DNA from: Gammaproteobacteria bacterium
GTDB taxonomy: Bacteria > Pseudomonadota > Gammaproteobacteria > Pseudomonadales > Azotimanducaceae
DNA: 64,000 nt
Direction: 5' to 3'
NCBI GenBank assembly: GCA_028821405.1
Contig: JAPPGK010000019.1
Coordinates: 1 to 64,000 of the forward strand
Part shown: positions 7,781 through 16,900 of the stretch, one piece after another
How positions within the stretch are numbered: the first letter of the stretch is position 1
Layout: every line of letters begins with the position of its first letter
Program-made: the position numbers and the translations under genes
The notes under the pieces: generated by a model
Seen by the model: the letters and a program-made list of their open reading frames with translations, nothing else
What the model was told of the DNA's origin: nothing
The model's database searches: none

Positions 7781-8974
7781 TCAGTCAAACAGTCCACGTA
7801 CGGGCTGCAGCCAAGGGCCCGGAGATACCGTGCCGACCACGATCTCCTGGCACCCGGTGAACGCTGCGTAGTCCACAACGGCCGACGCGAACGCGTCGAG
7901 GAACGGCTCGGAGACTTCATCATCCAGGTACAACGCCTTGATTTCGAACAATCCTTCCGCGCGATGCGCCTTGCAGTCCATCCTTCCGACTAGGCGATCC
8001 CGGTAGAGGAGGGGCAGGGCGAAGTAACCGTAGCGGCGCTTCGCGGCAGGGGTGTAGCACTCGATCGTGTAGTCGAAGTCGAACACCTGCAAGGCGCGTT
8101 TGCGCTGAATGACCACGTTGTCGAAGGGCGACAGGATGTGCACGGCGTGGGGGAACCGTCTCGGTTGCCGGTCGAAGGTTCCGGGTAAGGCGTAGATGGT
8201 CTCCCCGGAAGCGTCCCGCTGCGCGACGAGGTCGCCTGCCCGTGCTTTCTCGGCCAAGCGCCGGCGTACCCTGGCGCGTAGGTTCGCGTCACGGCGGATG
8301 TAGTTGACCGTCCGGGCCGTGGCGAAGCCGTGGGCCCGCAGGGCGAACTCGATGAGGTAGTCGGCGTATTCCTCGACTCCCGGTTCGCGGGTGTCCACGT
8401 CGGGCGGCAGGAAACGCTCGGCGAGTTCGTAGCGCTTCTCGAGGCCCTGGCGTTCGATGCACATCAGCTCGCCTGCCATGAACAGGTGTTCGAGCGCGCG
8501 TTTTGCGGGTTTCCAGTCCCACCAGCCGCTGCGTCGTTTGTCGGGGTTCTCGAAGTCGCGGGCGAACAGGGGCCCTTCGGCGCGAATTCGATCGAGCACC
8601 CAGGCACGCGCCCGGGCGTCGGCGCCGTGGTGCCACCATCCCCATTCGCCGCGCGCCACGCCGCGCATCATCGGCAGCACGAAGCGGTAGTCCCGCATCG
8701 GCAGGTAGGCTGCCGCGTGGGCCCAGTACTCGAACGCCCGTCGTGACTTGACCAAGCGGTTCAGGAGCGACTCGTCGTACCGGTTGACCCGGTTGTAGAG
8801 GATGTGATGGTGCGCCCGGGCCACCACCGAGATGGTGTCGATCTGGGCGTGGCCGATCTGGTTTAGCGCCTTCTCCACGCCCGCCAAGCCTGTTCCGAAC
8901 TTGCGTTTGCCCGCGAGTCCCTGGTGTTCAAGCGCCAGGCTCCGCAACTTGGCTCTCGAGGGCGCTCGGCTCAT
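7781..8974 (-). CDS. YcaQ/AlkZ-like DNA glycosylase (HTH_42 family)
   Basis: 397 residues from ATG 8974. The family has winged-helix repeats that unhook DNA crosslinks or excise alkylated bases. The catalytic strip reads GHAQIDTISVVARAHHHILY, so the key motif is Q44-I45-D46. The QxD form is that of the YcaQ subgroup. The QxQ form belongs to AlkZ proteins that protect antibiotic producers. Other family landmarks are RAFEYWAHAAAYLPM near residue 90 and LSPFDNVVIQRKRALQVFDFDYTIECY towards the end. The start overlaps the stop of the preceding membrane protein gene (ATGA), and a longer in-frame extension upstream encodes only shadow sequence. It is the last gene of a five-gene minus-strand operon. 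Confidence 0.85.
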   Translation of the reverse strand: MSRAPSRAKLRSLALEHQGLAGKRKFGTGLAGVEKALNQIGHAQIDTISVVARAHHHILYNRVNRYDESLLNRLVKSRRAFEYWAHAAAYLPMRDYRFVLPMMRGVARGEWGWWHHGADARARAWVLDRIRAEGPLFARDFENPDKRRSGWWDWKPAKRALEHLFMAGELMCIERQGLEKRYELAERFLPPDVDTREPGVEEYADYLIEFALRAHGFATARTVNYIRRDANLRARVRRRLAEKARAGDLVAQRDASGETIYALPGTFDRQPRRFPHAVHILSPFDNVVIQRKRALQVFDFDYTIECYTPAAKRRYGYFALPLLYRDRLVGRMDCKAHRAEGLFEIKALYLDDEVSEPFLDAFASAVVDYAAFTGCQEIVVGTVSPGPWLQPVRGLFD

Positions 8975-9414
8975 GGCGAGTGAGCCGCCGACTCGCGCGC
9001 CACGCGCCTGCGGTCGTAGGCACCGATAAGGATCACCGCGCTGGCGAGGACTAGGTGGAAACTTGCAGGGATGGATGCGGCAAACCACTTGTCGTCGGCG
9101 AGGATCGTGAGGCCGAGCGCGAGCCGCGCGGTCATCACGAGGAAGTAGATCACGCCGAGCACAATGGTCGGGTAGGTCCATCGCAGTGCGATGACCCTAC
9201 TCCCCGCAGCCATACGCCTCACCACCACGACGAATAGGATCAGAATGACGATCTGAGCGGCGATGAGGACCGGATCAGGGAGTTCGCTGCCTTTGAAGCT
9301 CTCGAGCGGCGGCAGAAACGCCACGGGCATCGTGATTTGAATGACGTGGCCCACAACACGGCCGAAGAAGGCGATCCCGAGCAGGGCGACCGCGGCTGCG
9401 TAGGCGCGGTTCAT
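8971..9414 (-). CDS. Small integral membrane protein of unknown function
   Basis: 147 residues with about four hydrophobic segments: near 5-25, 48-68 (VLIAAQIVILILFVVVV), 80-100 (TIVLGVIYFLVMTARLALG) and 110-130. There is no catalytic motif and I do not recognise the family. It overlaps the enolase-superfamily gene upstream and the glycosylase gene downstream by ATGA at both ends, so it is clearly a translated member of the operon. Confidence 0.7.
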   Translation of the reverse strand: MNRAYAAAVALLGIAFFGRVVGHVIQITMPVAFLPPLESFKGSELPDPVLIAAQIVILILFVVVVRRMAAGSRVIALRWTYPTIVLGVIYFLVMTARLALGLTILADDKWFAASIPASFHLVLASAVILIGAYDRRRVARESAAHSP

Positions 9415-10529
9415 GGCTCCTCCAAAGGCATGAGTTGGTCCGCAGCAACCGTTAGCCCGAAACCGGGTCCGTCGGGTATTTGGTCCGGGGCTAGCCGACC
9501 GCCGTGGCCGAACATCAGGCAGGGGGTAGTTAGGTCTCGACGCAGAAGGTAGGTGCCGAAGGCACCTTCGGCGGCGATCAGGTCTTCACCGGCTGCCTGC
9601 ATGACCGGCAATGCGGCCCGGGTGAGCAAGCTGGTTTCGCCCACCTGGCAGCCGATGATGGTGCCGACGCCGAGTCGGGAAGCGCGTTGTGCGACGGCCA
9701 TGGATCGAAGAATCCCGCCCATCTTCGACACGCGGATGTTGACGATCCAGCGATCGGGGTCGCTGAGCGTCTCGAGTTGCTCGATCCTGACGAGGCTCTC
9801 GTCGAGCACGATGCGGGTATCGGTCGCCTCGCCGACGGCACGGAACCCCGCCAAGTCGCCGGCCTCCAAGGGCTCTTCGATGGCGAACACCTTGCGGGGA
9901 AGCCGGGCCAAATGACGGATACAGTCGTCGGGGGACGTCCACAGGTTGTTGGCGTCGAGCCGGATGCGCTCGGCGGTTTCTAATGCCGCGAGCTTTCGGC
10001 CATCGCGTCGGGCATCGCCGGAAAGCTTGACCTTGAAGTCGTCGAATCCACGCCGGCGGTAACGGTGAAGCTGCCAGAGATAGGCGAGGTGCGGGGCGTT
10101 CCCGAGTACTGCCGAGTACTTGAAAGCCGTGCGGGGGCGCGGCACTTCGACGAGTTCCTCGATGCATTTGCCGGTCACCCGGCCGAAAAGGTCGAGCAAC
10201 GCGGTTTCGACGGCGCAGAACGCCGCCGGGTTCCGGTCGATGTTGTCGGCGTGGTTGGCGATCCATGCGCGCAGACCCACCAAATCGACCACGTCGGCGA
10301 TCAGCGAGTCGGCGTGGCGGCGAATGAAGTCGAGACCGCTGGCCGTCGTTTCGCCGGTCACGTAGTCGCGGGGGCAGCCCTCGCCGTAGCCGACGGTGCC
10401 GTCCTCGGAATAGGCGGCGACGATGAGGTTCTCCGCCCGGTCGCGGCTTGCCGACGCGTGTCGGAACACGACCTTGAAGGGCACGGGAAACGTGAACACG
10501 GCGATTCGAGCGAGGCGCATCCCGTTCAT
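9411..10529 (-). CDS. Enolase-superfamily protein (MR/MLE group, dipeptide epimerase or N-acylamino acid racemase type)
   Basis: 372 residues from ATG 10529, whose ATGA overlaps the GH3 stop. The active-site set is complete: K166 and K168 in FKVKLS, D192 in RLDANN, E218/E219 in AIEEPL, D243/E244 in VLDES and K269 in VSKMGG. Lysines on both sides of the barrel are typical of the muconate-lactonising subgroup, which includes dipeptide epimerases, o-succinylbenzoate synthase and N-acylamino acid racemases. These abstract a proton next to a carboxylate. Placed directly after a GH3 amido synthetase, which makes acyl-amino acid amides, an epimerase or racemase acting on an acyl-amino acid is the most attractive reading. 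Substrate is unproven. Confidence 0.82.
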   Translation of the reverse strand: MNGMRLARIAVFTFPVPFKVVFRHASASRDRAENLIVAAYSEDGTVGYGEGCPRDYVTGETTASGLDFIRRHADSLIADVVDLVGLRAWIANHADNIDRNPAAFCAVETALLDLFGRVTGKCIEELVEVPRPRTAFKYSAVLGNAPHLAYLWQLHRYRRRGFDDFKVKLSGDARRDGRKLAALETAERIRLDANNLWTSPDDCIRHLARLPRKVFAIEEPLEAGDLAGFRAVGEATDTRIVLDESLVRIEQLETLSDPDRWIVNIRVSKMGGILRSMAVAQRASRLGVGTIIGCQVGETSLLTRAALPVMQAAGEDLIAAEGAFGTYLLRRDLTTPCLMFGHGGRLAPDQIPDGPGFGLTVAADQLMPLEEP

Positions 10530-12172
10530 TCCGGCCGGTGGAACGGCTCGAAGTCGAACCCGCACTCCTCGGCGAGTTGGAGATGCAGGTACTTGAACTG
10601 CGTGTCGCGTTGGCCAGCGGCGACGCGGTGCTCCCGGAACGCGTCCCCGGCGCCGGGTTTCAGCCAGCGCATTTGCAGTTCGCCGAGCCGCCCGCTGGCC
10701 CGCTTGCCGTCGTACTCGATGTTGCCCTTGCGCAGTGCCTCGTCGATCAGCGGGGCCAAGCGTGGGACAGGCGCTAAGTTCCCGCGCGGCTCGAGGTAGA
10801 GCGTGTAGCTGGCGGTTGCCGGATCCGCCAGCATGATGAAGAACTCCGCCTCGACGTTGGTCGTTCCGAGCCCATCGCCAACGGCATTCAGTACCTGCAC
10901 CTCGTGGAGTTTCTCGCCGGTGATGCTGGTCACACCCTTGCCCTTCTGCAGGAACTCTAGGGTCGGCGTGTCATGTATACGGCCGTTCACCCTCACGATG
11001 TCGTTCATGTCGTAGCGGTACAGCCCGTCGGCGGTCGTGACGATCACGTAGTAGTCCTCGCCTTCCTGCAGGTCGGCCAGACCCAGTAGCTCCGTATGGG
11101 AGTTCGCCTCCCAATCCGCACGGGGCGCGAACTCGAGGAACGTGTGGTCGAGAGTCGGCAGGCACAGGTTTCGTCGTGGATCGACGTTGACCGTGCCGTG
11201 AACCTCGCTTGCCACGTAACCCAACTCGATGATGGCGCAGGGCGTGGTTAACGTTGGAATCAGGTTGCGGATGGCCACGCCGCAACTGCCGCCCGTCCAG
11301 GTTACCAAGCCGACTAGCCCGGGCCAGATGTCGGCATAGCTCAGTTTGCCCGCGGTCTCGAGTCGGCGTCCTAGTTCCGCCGCCCGGCGTGGTTGGGGTG
11401 CAAGGGAAGCGCCGATCTCGGCCGGCACGCCAACGGGCAGTCGACCGTCGGCAACGAGGGCCAGCAGTTCGTCGGCGCGCCGGTTCACGATGTCGAGGAG
11501 CCGCAGCAGCGTCGAGGAGTTCGGCATGGCGGCCACTGTGACGCGGGGTTCGGCAACACCGAACACGGCCATCGACAGGTAGCGGTCCTCGTAGTCTTCG
11601 ATGGCCGTGAGTTCCGCAGGCAATACGTAGCGGGCACGGAGCAGCTTCGGTTGGTTCTGGTAGAGCAGGCCCGAGGCGGAGCCGTAGGGCGTGCCGCCGG
11701 GCATGTGGCCTTCCACGGCCGCGCCGGTGACCGCGAACATCTTGCCGCCGAAGAGTCCCGGCCATCGGGAGAACGAATACGCCGCAAGCTGCTGGTTGCC
11801 CCGGATCCGCTTCAGTCCGCTTGCCGTCACCGGGATGTTCTTGGGCGCGGCCACGGTGCCGCTGGTCCGGTTGTAGTAGACCGGTTGCTCGACGGTGAGC
11901 CGGGTTTCAACGCTTGCTTCCTGCGCTTCGATGTCGGCGCGAAGATCCTCGTAGGATTGCACCGGTACGGCGCGCCGGTAGTCGGCCGCGCTCTTGATCG
12001 AGTCGAAACCGTGGCGTTTGCCGAACGCGGTGTCCGCGTTCGCCGCGAGTATTTCCGAGAGAACCCGTTGCTGTGCCTCCGCCGGGGACTTGGCCTCGGC
12101 ATGCAGCCGTCTGAACCGATGGCCGTGCATCGCGGTCAGCCCGGCCCTCGCGATGAGGTGTCGCGGCGACAT
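10526..12172 (-). CDS. GH3-family acyl-acid amido synthetase
   Basis: 548 residues. The GH3 fold is an adenylate-forming enzyme that activates a carboxylic acid with ATP and joins it to an amino acid. The ATP-binding motif YYNRTSGTVAAPKNIPVT is at residues 99-116. A second nucleotide motif, GLYRYDMNDIVRVNG, lies near residue 390. The C-terminal part (EVQVLNAVGDGL, then KYLHL) matches the family's mobile domain. Bacterial GH3 proteins are mostly uncharacterised. The start ATG 12172 shares one base with the stop of the hydroxylase gene, and the downstream enolase-type gene overlaps this stop. The operon suggests the acyl substrate is made or modified by the preceding fatty acid hydroxylase. Confidence 0.88.
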   Translation of the reverse strand: MSPRHLIARAGLTAMHGHRFRRLHAEAKSPAEAQQRVLSEILAANADTAFGKRHGFDSIKSAADYRRAVPVQSYEDLRADIEAQEASVETRLTVEQPVYYNRTSGTVAAPKNIPVTASGLKRIRGNQQLAAYSFSRWPGLFGGKMFAVTGAAVEGHMPGGTPYGSASGLLYQNQPKLLRARYVLPAELTAIEDYEDRYLSMAVFGVAEPRVTVAAMPNSSTLLRLLDIVNRRADELLALVADGRLPVGVPAEIGASLAPQPRRAAELGRRLETAGKLSYADIWPGLVGLVTWTGGSCGVAIRNLIPTLTTPCAIIELGYVASEVHGTVNVDPRRNLCLPTLDHTFLEFAPRADWEANSHTELLGLADLQEGEDYYVIVTTADGLYRYDMNDIVRVNGRIHDTPTLEFLQKGKGVTSITGEKLHEVQVLNAVGDGLGTTNVEAEFFIMLADPATASYTLYLEPRGNLAPVPRLAPLIDEALRKGNIEYDGKRASGRLGELQMRWLKPGAGDAFREHRVAAGQRDTQFKYLHLQLAEECGFDFEPFHRPE

Positions 12173-13059
12173 CAGCGCTTGTCGAGACCGGGGACGAATG
12201 GCGTCGTCATCTGGGCGAGGAATCCCAAGGGGTAGTCGCGGTTGACGAGCCCCAAGCGTCCGACCTCGCGGTCGGGGGGCAGGAATCGCGTGCCGAAAAC
12301 CAGATCCCAGATGATCAGGTTGTTGCCGAAGTTGGTGTCCGACTCCTCGCTGAACTCCGAGTGGTGCCAGCGGTGCAGTTCGGGGCCGCTCACGAGGTAG
12401 TTGAGAGAGCCTAAACGCACGTCGCAGTTCGAGTGCTGGAAGAAGCCGTTGATCGCGTAGAAGACGAAGTAGGCGGCGAGCACCTCGGTCGAGACCCCGA
12501 GCAGGGCGAAGGGCAGGGTGTCGACGGCGAACTGGACGGCCTTTTCGATGGGATGGAAGCGGCCCACGTTCAGCCAGTAGAGGCGGTGCGGCGAGTGGTG
12601 TACGGCGTGGTAGCGCCACATGAACTCGAACTTGTGGAACGCCCGATGCAGCCAGTAGCGGGGAAAGTCGGCCGCCACGAGCATCAGCGCGGCTTGCGCG
12701 GGCACGGGGAGTTCGTGTGGCCAGATGCCGTCTATGGCGATGCCCGTTGTGCGGAGCTGTTCGGCAAGGAAGATCACCAGGGTGATCGACAGCAGGTAGG
12801 GGAGGGCGACTTGAACGACGAGCATGAACACGAGGTCGGCGCGCGCATCCGTCATTGCCGGGTGCCATTGGCGGCGGTACGGGAACTTGAACTCGTGAAG
12901 CGTGACGAGTGCCGCGCCGGCGAGTCCGGCGATATACGAGGCGACGGTGACGTGCACGCCGGCGCCGATGATCGCTGCGAAGACGGCGAACGCGATGGCC
13001 AGCACCCCCGGGTAGGAGACGCGCGCGACGAGACGGGCGGCCGGGGTTTGGTTACTCAC
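12172..13059 (-). CDS. Fatty acid hydroxylase / sterol desaturase superfamily membrane di-iron enzyme
   Basis: 295 residues with three to five membrane segments (roughly 18-50, 75-100, 120-135, 180-205). The histidine clusters that hold the di-iron centre are complete: HRAFH at 138-142, HAVHHS at 151-156, H209 in FFQHSN and HRWHHS at 229-234. Members hydroxylate or desaturate lipid chains, sterols or carotenoids with oxygen. It is the first gene of the minus-strand operon, with 28 bp to the gene upstream on the same strand. It shares a TGATG junction with GH3. The likely role is hydroxylation of a fatty acyl or isoprenoid chain used by GH3. This substrate link is inferred. Confidence 0.87.
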   Translation of the reverse strand: MSNQTPAARLVARVSYPGVLAIAFAVFAAIIGAGVHVTVASYIAGLAGAALVTLHEFKFPYRRQWHPAMTDARADLVFMLVVQVALPYLLSITLVIFLAEQLRTTGIAIDGIWPHELPVPAQAALMLVAADFPRYWLHRAFHKFEFMWRYHAVHHSPHRLYWLNVGRFHPIEKAVQFAVDTLPFALLGVSTEVLAAYFVFYAINGFFQHSNCDVRLGSLNYLVSGPELHRWHHSEFSEESDTNFGNNLIIWDLVFGTRFLPPDREVGRLGLVNRDYPLGFLAQMTTPFVPGLDKR

Positions 13060-13087
13060 GGGCCGGAGTTAACGATGCCAGCGCAGA

Positions 13088-16000
13088 TTATGGCTGCGCC
13101 GTGCCGTCGAAATAAGACTCTGCCAAGGCGAATGCGTCTTGGCCCACTTCGATGCCGATCAGTCGCCCCGGGATGTCGTCGGCGGGCGGGTGGATGCCGC
13201 CCCAGATCCGGGACAGGCTGGTTTGGTCGGAGGCGTCCTGGTAGGTGGCCCACTGCAGGGTCATGTCCACCGAGGGGCCTTCTTCGAAGACCAGGAATTC
13301 GTTGGCCCGGATCTCGAAGCCGCTCATGCCGCCGGGGAAGTACTCGCTGCCGGTGAGCGCCGTCAGCACCTCGGCGGCCGCCCGCGAGTACGTGGAGTGT
13401 CCCGAGATGTAGCCGGCGAACGGCGGAGTAACGAACGTGGGCCGCTGGTAGGGCCACCAATTCTCGGCGAGGATCCAGTCGACGCCCGCCTGGTCGGTTT
13501 CGGGGTCGTCGATGAAATCCGGACCCCGCCAGGCCAGGAGCTTGATCTTGTCGACGTGCTCGCCGTCCTCGCCGGCCAAGTCGTCGTCGGCATCCACGAG
13601 TTCGACGTAGCCGTCCTCGAGCGGAATGCCGTCGACGTCGTAGGAGGCGCGTTCGGAGTCGGAACTCTGCCCTCGATCAGCCATCGCCCGGATCGCGGAA
13701 ATCGGCCGGAGGTAGTCGTACCAGCCCTTGATGCCCCAGGCGGTGATGGCGGCGTCGTGCATGGCGCCGCCGAGGGAGAAGTAGGCCTTGATGTCCCATT
13801 CCAGGTGGCCGAGTTCCGGGCCCGCGCCCTGGTAGCGGCGCACTAGGAGTTCGTGGTCGTTGACTTCGTTCAGGATCGTGAACCAATGGCCGGGCGGCGT
13901 TTCGGAGTCCGGCCCGTCGGCCCAGAACTCGGCGAGAACCCGGCTGTAGTCGCCGCGCGGTACCACCTGCGGCGCGTATGGCGCGCCGGTAACCGGATTG
14001 GAGTCGTAGCCGGTGCCCGGGTCGCCGCCCTGGAGGGTGTTGTAGAAGTCGGGGTATTCCTCGAAGTTCCGGGGATAGTCGTCGATGTTGCCGAGGCTTG
14101 CCGGGGAGATGTCCATCGTCACGCCGTCTTCCGGGCTCAAGTGCGCCGACCAGATGGCGACCAGCGAGAAACCCCACTTGTAGCTTTCGGACAGCATGCC
14201 GTCGATGGTGGGAGGCATACCGGGGTCGTGGTAGACCCAGTACTCGAATCCGTCGCGTTCGTAGATGGTCACGTCGTCGCTGGAGAGCGCGAAGGGAACG
14301 ACGATGCCCCATTCGGGACTTAAGAATTCCGGTTCGGACTGGGCCGGGTTGCCCGCCTGGTCGATGAACGTTTCCAGGGACAGGGGCTGCCAGCGGTTCA
14401 GATCGACGATGTTCGGGTTGCCGGGCAGATGGGGTTCCAGGCCGGGATTGACAGGTTCGTAGACCGTGTTCACGTAGTCGTTGACCTCGTTGGCGCCGTC
14501 GGCCAGGCCGAAGTCGAGGTAGCAGCGCGCGATGTGGTTGCCGAGGGCCGCCGCCGAACCCGAGGCGTAGTCGGTGGAGTCGACGGCCGGGTCGTAGCCG
14601 AGCGCGCTCATCAGCGTATTGATGTCGCGGCGGATGCGGCCCACGCCGGGAGAACGCCGGAAGCGCTGGAAGATGATCCGGTAGACGGCGTAGCTGATGG
14701 CTTCTTCCCGGGCCGCGTCCAGATCGTCCGGTGCCTCCGGGGTCGAGAACTCGCAGGTCGACCCGGCCCGGGTACGGCCCAGCAGCCACGGCGTCGCCTC
14801 GTCCGAATGCGCCGCCCAGATGTCGTACATGGCCGCAGAGCTGTGGAACAGGTTGCGGGCGTGGACCGTGGGCCGCGCCCAGTCGTTTCGGATCGACTGC
14901 AGCAGCACCTCGTTCCAGCGCCGCGCCACCGACACGTCCTCGTCCAGCGCGACACCCGGCAGGTAGTTGGCGATCAGGGTCGTCGAGTTGGCGGGCATGA
15001 TGAATACGGTCGCCGAGGCGAAGCGGTCGGCGAAGGTGCCGCCTTCGCTGCTCGTCCAATGGCTGAAGTGGTAGTTGCGCACCGGCGGCGCGGCTTCGAT
15101 CGCAATCTCGTCGCCCTCGGCATAGATGCCGTCGCCGTCGCCCTGCACGACGTTCAGGCGCAGTACGACGTCGCGGCCCTGGGTCACGGTGAGTAGCTGG
15201 TCGGCCTCGACCGCGCGCAGTCGGTTGGTCGTGCCATCGGGCCAGTCGACGACGACGTCCGCAAACCGGGCGTTGCCGAGTCCGTAATGCACCTCGAGGG
15301 GATTCTGGGAGACGTAGTTGCTGCCCGCGCGCAACTCGCGCAGTTGCTCTTCCTGCGGCGTGGAGACGGTGATCTTGGCGCCGACCCCGTGGGGGTTGGT
15401 GCCGTCCGCGGCGAGTTCGATGCCGAGGTAGCGGTTGGTCGTGTCGGTGTCGTTGCGGTAGTAGACGACGTGATCGGAACTGTTGTTCACGATGACGATG
15501 TCGATGTCGCCGTCGCGGTCGGCATCGAAGCATGCGACACCCCGGCCTTGGCTCTTGTTGACGAGACCGACCTCCTCGGCGCGCTCGTCGAAGATGCCGT
15601 TGCCCCGGGCATGGAAGAACCGGATCTGGTCGATGGTGAAGTCCTTGTTGAGTTCGTAGTGCCAGCCGTTGACATGGAAGATGTCGAGATGGCCGTCGTT
15701 GTCGAAGTCCGCGAAGCAACTGCCCCAGCCCCATCCCCCGTCCTCGACCTGGGACTCGGTCGTGACATCGGTGAACACCCCGGCCCCGTCGTTGCGGTAA
15801 AGCCGGTTGCCGAAGTGCTGGCCGCCCACGTCGAGGTTGTAGATGGATGTGACGAACCAGTCCATGTCGCCGTCGTTGTCGTAGTCGCCGACGGCGGCCC
15901 CCATTCCGGCCTGGTCGACGATCACCTCCGGATCCGTGCTCGCGGTGAACGTGCCGTCGCCGTTGTTGATCAGCACCTCGCTGTTGTTCCCGTCGGAGAC

Positions 16001-16900
16001 CATCAGGAGGTCGCCGTCCCCATCGCCGTCAATATCGGAAAGGTTCGGGGTGAAGGACCAGTCCCGACCGCCTGCGACGATGGCATCGGCGATACCCGTC
16101 TCGACGCTGGTGCTGGTGAACGTGAAGTCGCCGTTGTTGCGCCACACGGTCTCGGTGTCGGCCCCGCGTTCGCGTACGGCCCCCCAGTGGGCCAGGAAAA
16201 GATCCAGGTAGCCGTCGCGATCATAGTCGTGGAATGCGGCGGAGACGGTGTTATCGGTGGTGATGGTGATGCCGGAGTCGGCCGTACGGTCGACGAAGAC
16301 GCCGGTGGGCGGGTCTGCGGCGTTCAGCCGGTTCTCGAACAGGTAGACCGGGTCGCCGTCGCCCGAACCGACGAACAGGTCCAGATCGCCGTCGCCGTCC
16401 ACGTCCCCGAATACGGGGCCGCTGCCCCAGTGGCGGACGTTCAAGCCGACGTCGCCGCCCACCTCGATGAACGTTCCGGCCCCTTGGTTTTGGTAGAGGT
16501 GGTTGGGATGCGTCCGACCGCCCACGATGTACAAGTCGACGTCGCCGTCGGCGTCGTAGTCCGCCGCGGCGATCCCGTTGCTGAACCGCTCAGGGTCCTT
16601 GATGCTCACGAAGCGCGTGACGAACGACCGGTCGAGCCCCGAATCGAGTACCCGGGTGAAGCGAATGCCGGTCTCGGAAACGGGCGGTGTGGGCGGCTCC
16701 GGCGGTGGCGGGGGTTCAGGACCTCCACCACCGCCGCCGCCGCCGCACCCGGCGATAGCGTTGGCGAGTGCGAAAGCGACAAATAGTCGGCTCGTGGCCG
16801 TTCGCCCCGGCGGACCCGTAGCGCCCCAAAGCCGTCCCCGGCGCTTCGCTTCGCTGTGCGCCGGGGTTCGCCTCCGGCCCAGCCACGCCGACCTACCCAT
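13088..16900 (-). CDS. Giant lipoprotein: FG-GAP/VCBS repeats, ASPIC/UnbV domain and vanadium haloperoxidase domain
   Basis: About 1270 residues from ATG 16900. A lipobox (ANAIAGC, Cys52) is followed by a Gly/Pro linker. Calcium-binding FG-GAP/VCBS repeats rich in DxDGDGxxD run from about 75 to 480. An ASPIC/UnbV segment (about 485-560) contains GVGAKITV and VVDWPDGTTNRL, followed by a short GDG-Y-GD repeat domain. The last 600 residues are a vanadium-dependent haloperoxidase/PAP2 module: KGWYDYLRP near 1060, GYISGHSTYSR near 1165 and RIWGGIHPPADDIPGR near 1230, the usual vanadate ligands. The protein is probably surface-anchored and may oxidise halides with peroxide or act as a phosphatase. 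The N-terminus is odd: no start codon lies close to the signal sequence, and the nearest ATG sits in repeat DNA. Confidence 0.8.
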   Translation of the reverse strand: MGRSAWLGRRRTPAHSEAKRRGRLWGATGPPGRTATSRLFVAFALANAIAGCGGGGGGGGPEPPPPPEPPTPPVSETGIRFTRVLDSGLDRSFVTRFVSIKDPERFSNGIAAADYDADGDVDLYIVGGRTHPNHLYQNQGAGTFIEVGGDVGLNVRHWGSGPVFGDVDGDGDLDLFVGSGDGDPVYLFENRLNAADPPTGVFVDRTADSGITITTDNTVSAAFHDYDRDGYLDLFLAHWGAVRERGADTETVWRNNGDFTFTSTSVETGIADAIVAGGRDWSFTPNLSDIDGDGDGDLLMVSDGNNSEVLINNGDGTFTASTDPEVIVDQAGMGAAVGDYDNDGDMDWFVTSIYNLDVGGQHFGNRLYRNDGAGVFTDVTTESQVEDGGWGWGSCFADFDNDGHLDIFHVNGWHYELNKDFTIDQIRFFHARGNGIFDERAEEVGLVNKSQGRGVACFDADRDGDIDIVIVNNSSDHVVYYRNDTDTTNRYLGIELAADGTNPHGVGAKITVSTPQEEQLRELRAGSNYVSQNPLEVHYGLGNARFADVVVDWPDGTTNRLRAVEADQLLTVTQGRDVVLRLNVVQGDGDGIYAEGDEIAIEAAPPVRNYHFSHWTSSEGGTFADRFASATVFIMPANSTTLIANYLPGVALDEDVSVARRWNEVLLQSIRNDWARPTVHARNLFHSSAAMYDIWAAHSDEATPWLLGRTRAGSTCEFSTPEAPDDLDAAREEAISYAVYRIIFQRFRRSPGVGRIRRDINTLMSALGYDPAVDSTDYASGSAAALGNHIARCYLDFGLADGANEVNDYVNTVYEPVNPGLEPHLPGNPNIVDLNRWQPLSLETFIDQAGNPAQSEPEFLSPEWGIVVPFALSSDDVTIYERDGFEYWVYHDPGMPPTIDGMLSESYKWGFSLVAIWSAHLSPEDGVTMDISPASLGNIDDYPRNFEEYPDFYNTLQGGDPGTGYDSNPVTGAPYAPQVVPRGDYSRVLAEFWADGPDSETPPGHWFTILNEVNDHELLVRRYQGAGPELGHLEWDIKAYFSLGGAMHDAAITAWGIKGWYDYLRPISAIRAMADRGQSSDSERASYDVDGIPLEDGYVELVDADDDLAGEDGEHVDKIKLLAWRGPDFIDDPETDQAGVDWILAENWWPYQRPTFVTPPFAGYISGHSTYSRAAAEVLTALTGSEYFPGGMSGFEIRANEFLVFEEGPSVDMTLQWATYQDASDQTSLSRIWGGIHPPADDIPGRLIGIEVGQDAFALAESYFDGTAQP

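Noticed and set aside
7781-8974. Self-resistance AlkZ glycosylase for a DNA-alkylating antibiotic
   Set aside because: The catalytic strip has QID (YcaQ type), not the QxQ of AlkZ, so operon context alone does not justify a self-resistance call.
7781-9181. Longer start (9181) for the YcaQ-like glycosylase
   Set aside because: The extra 69 residues lie antiparallel-frame over the membrane protein gene and have no family similarity. ATG 8974 has the ATGA overlap typical of this operon.
15287-16786. A 499-codon plus-strand frame opposite the giant lipoprotein
   Set aside because: Its Val/Asp/Ala repeats are the antisense image of DxDGDG repeats. No start signal or family match.
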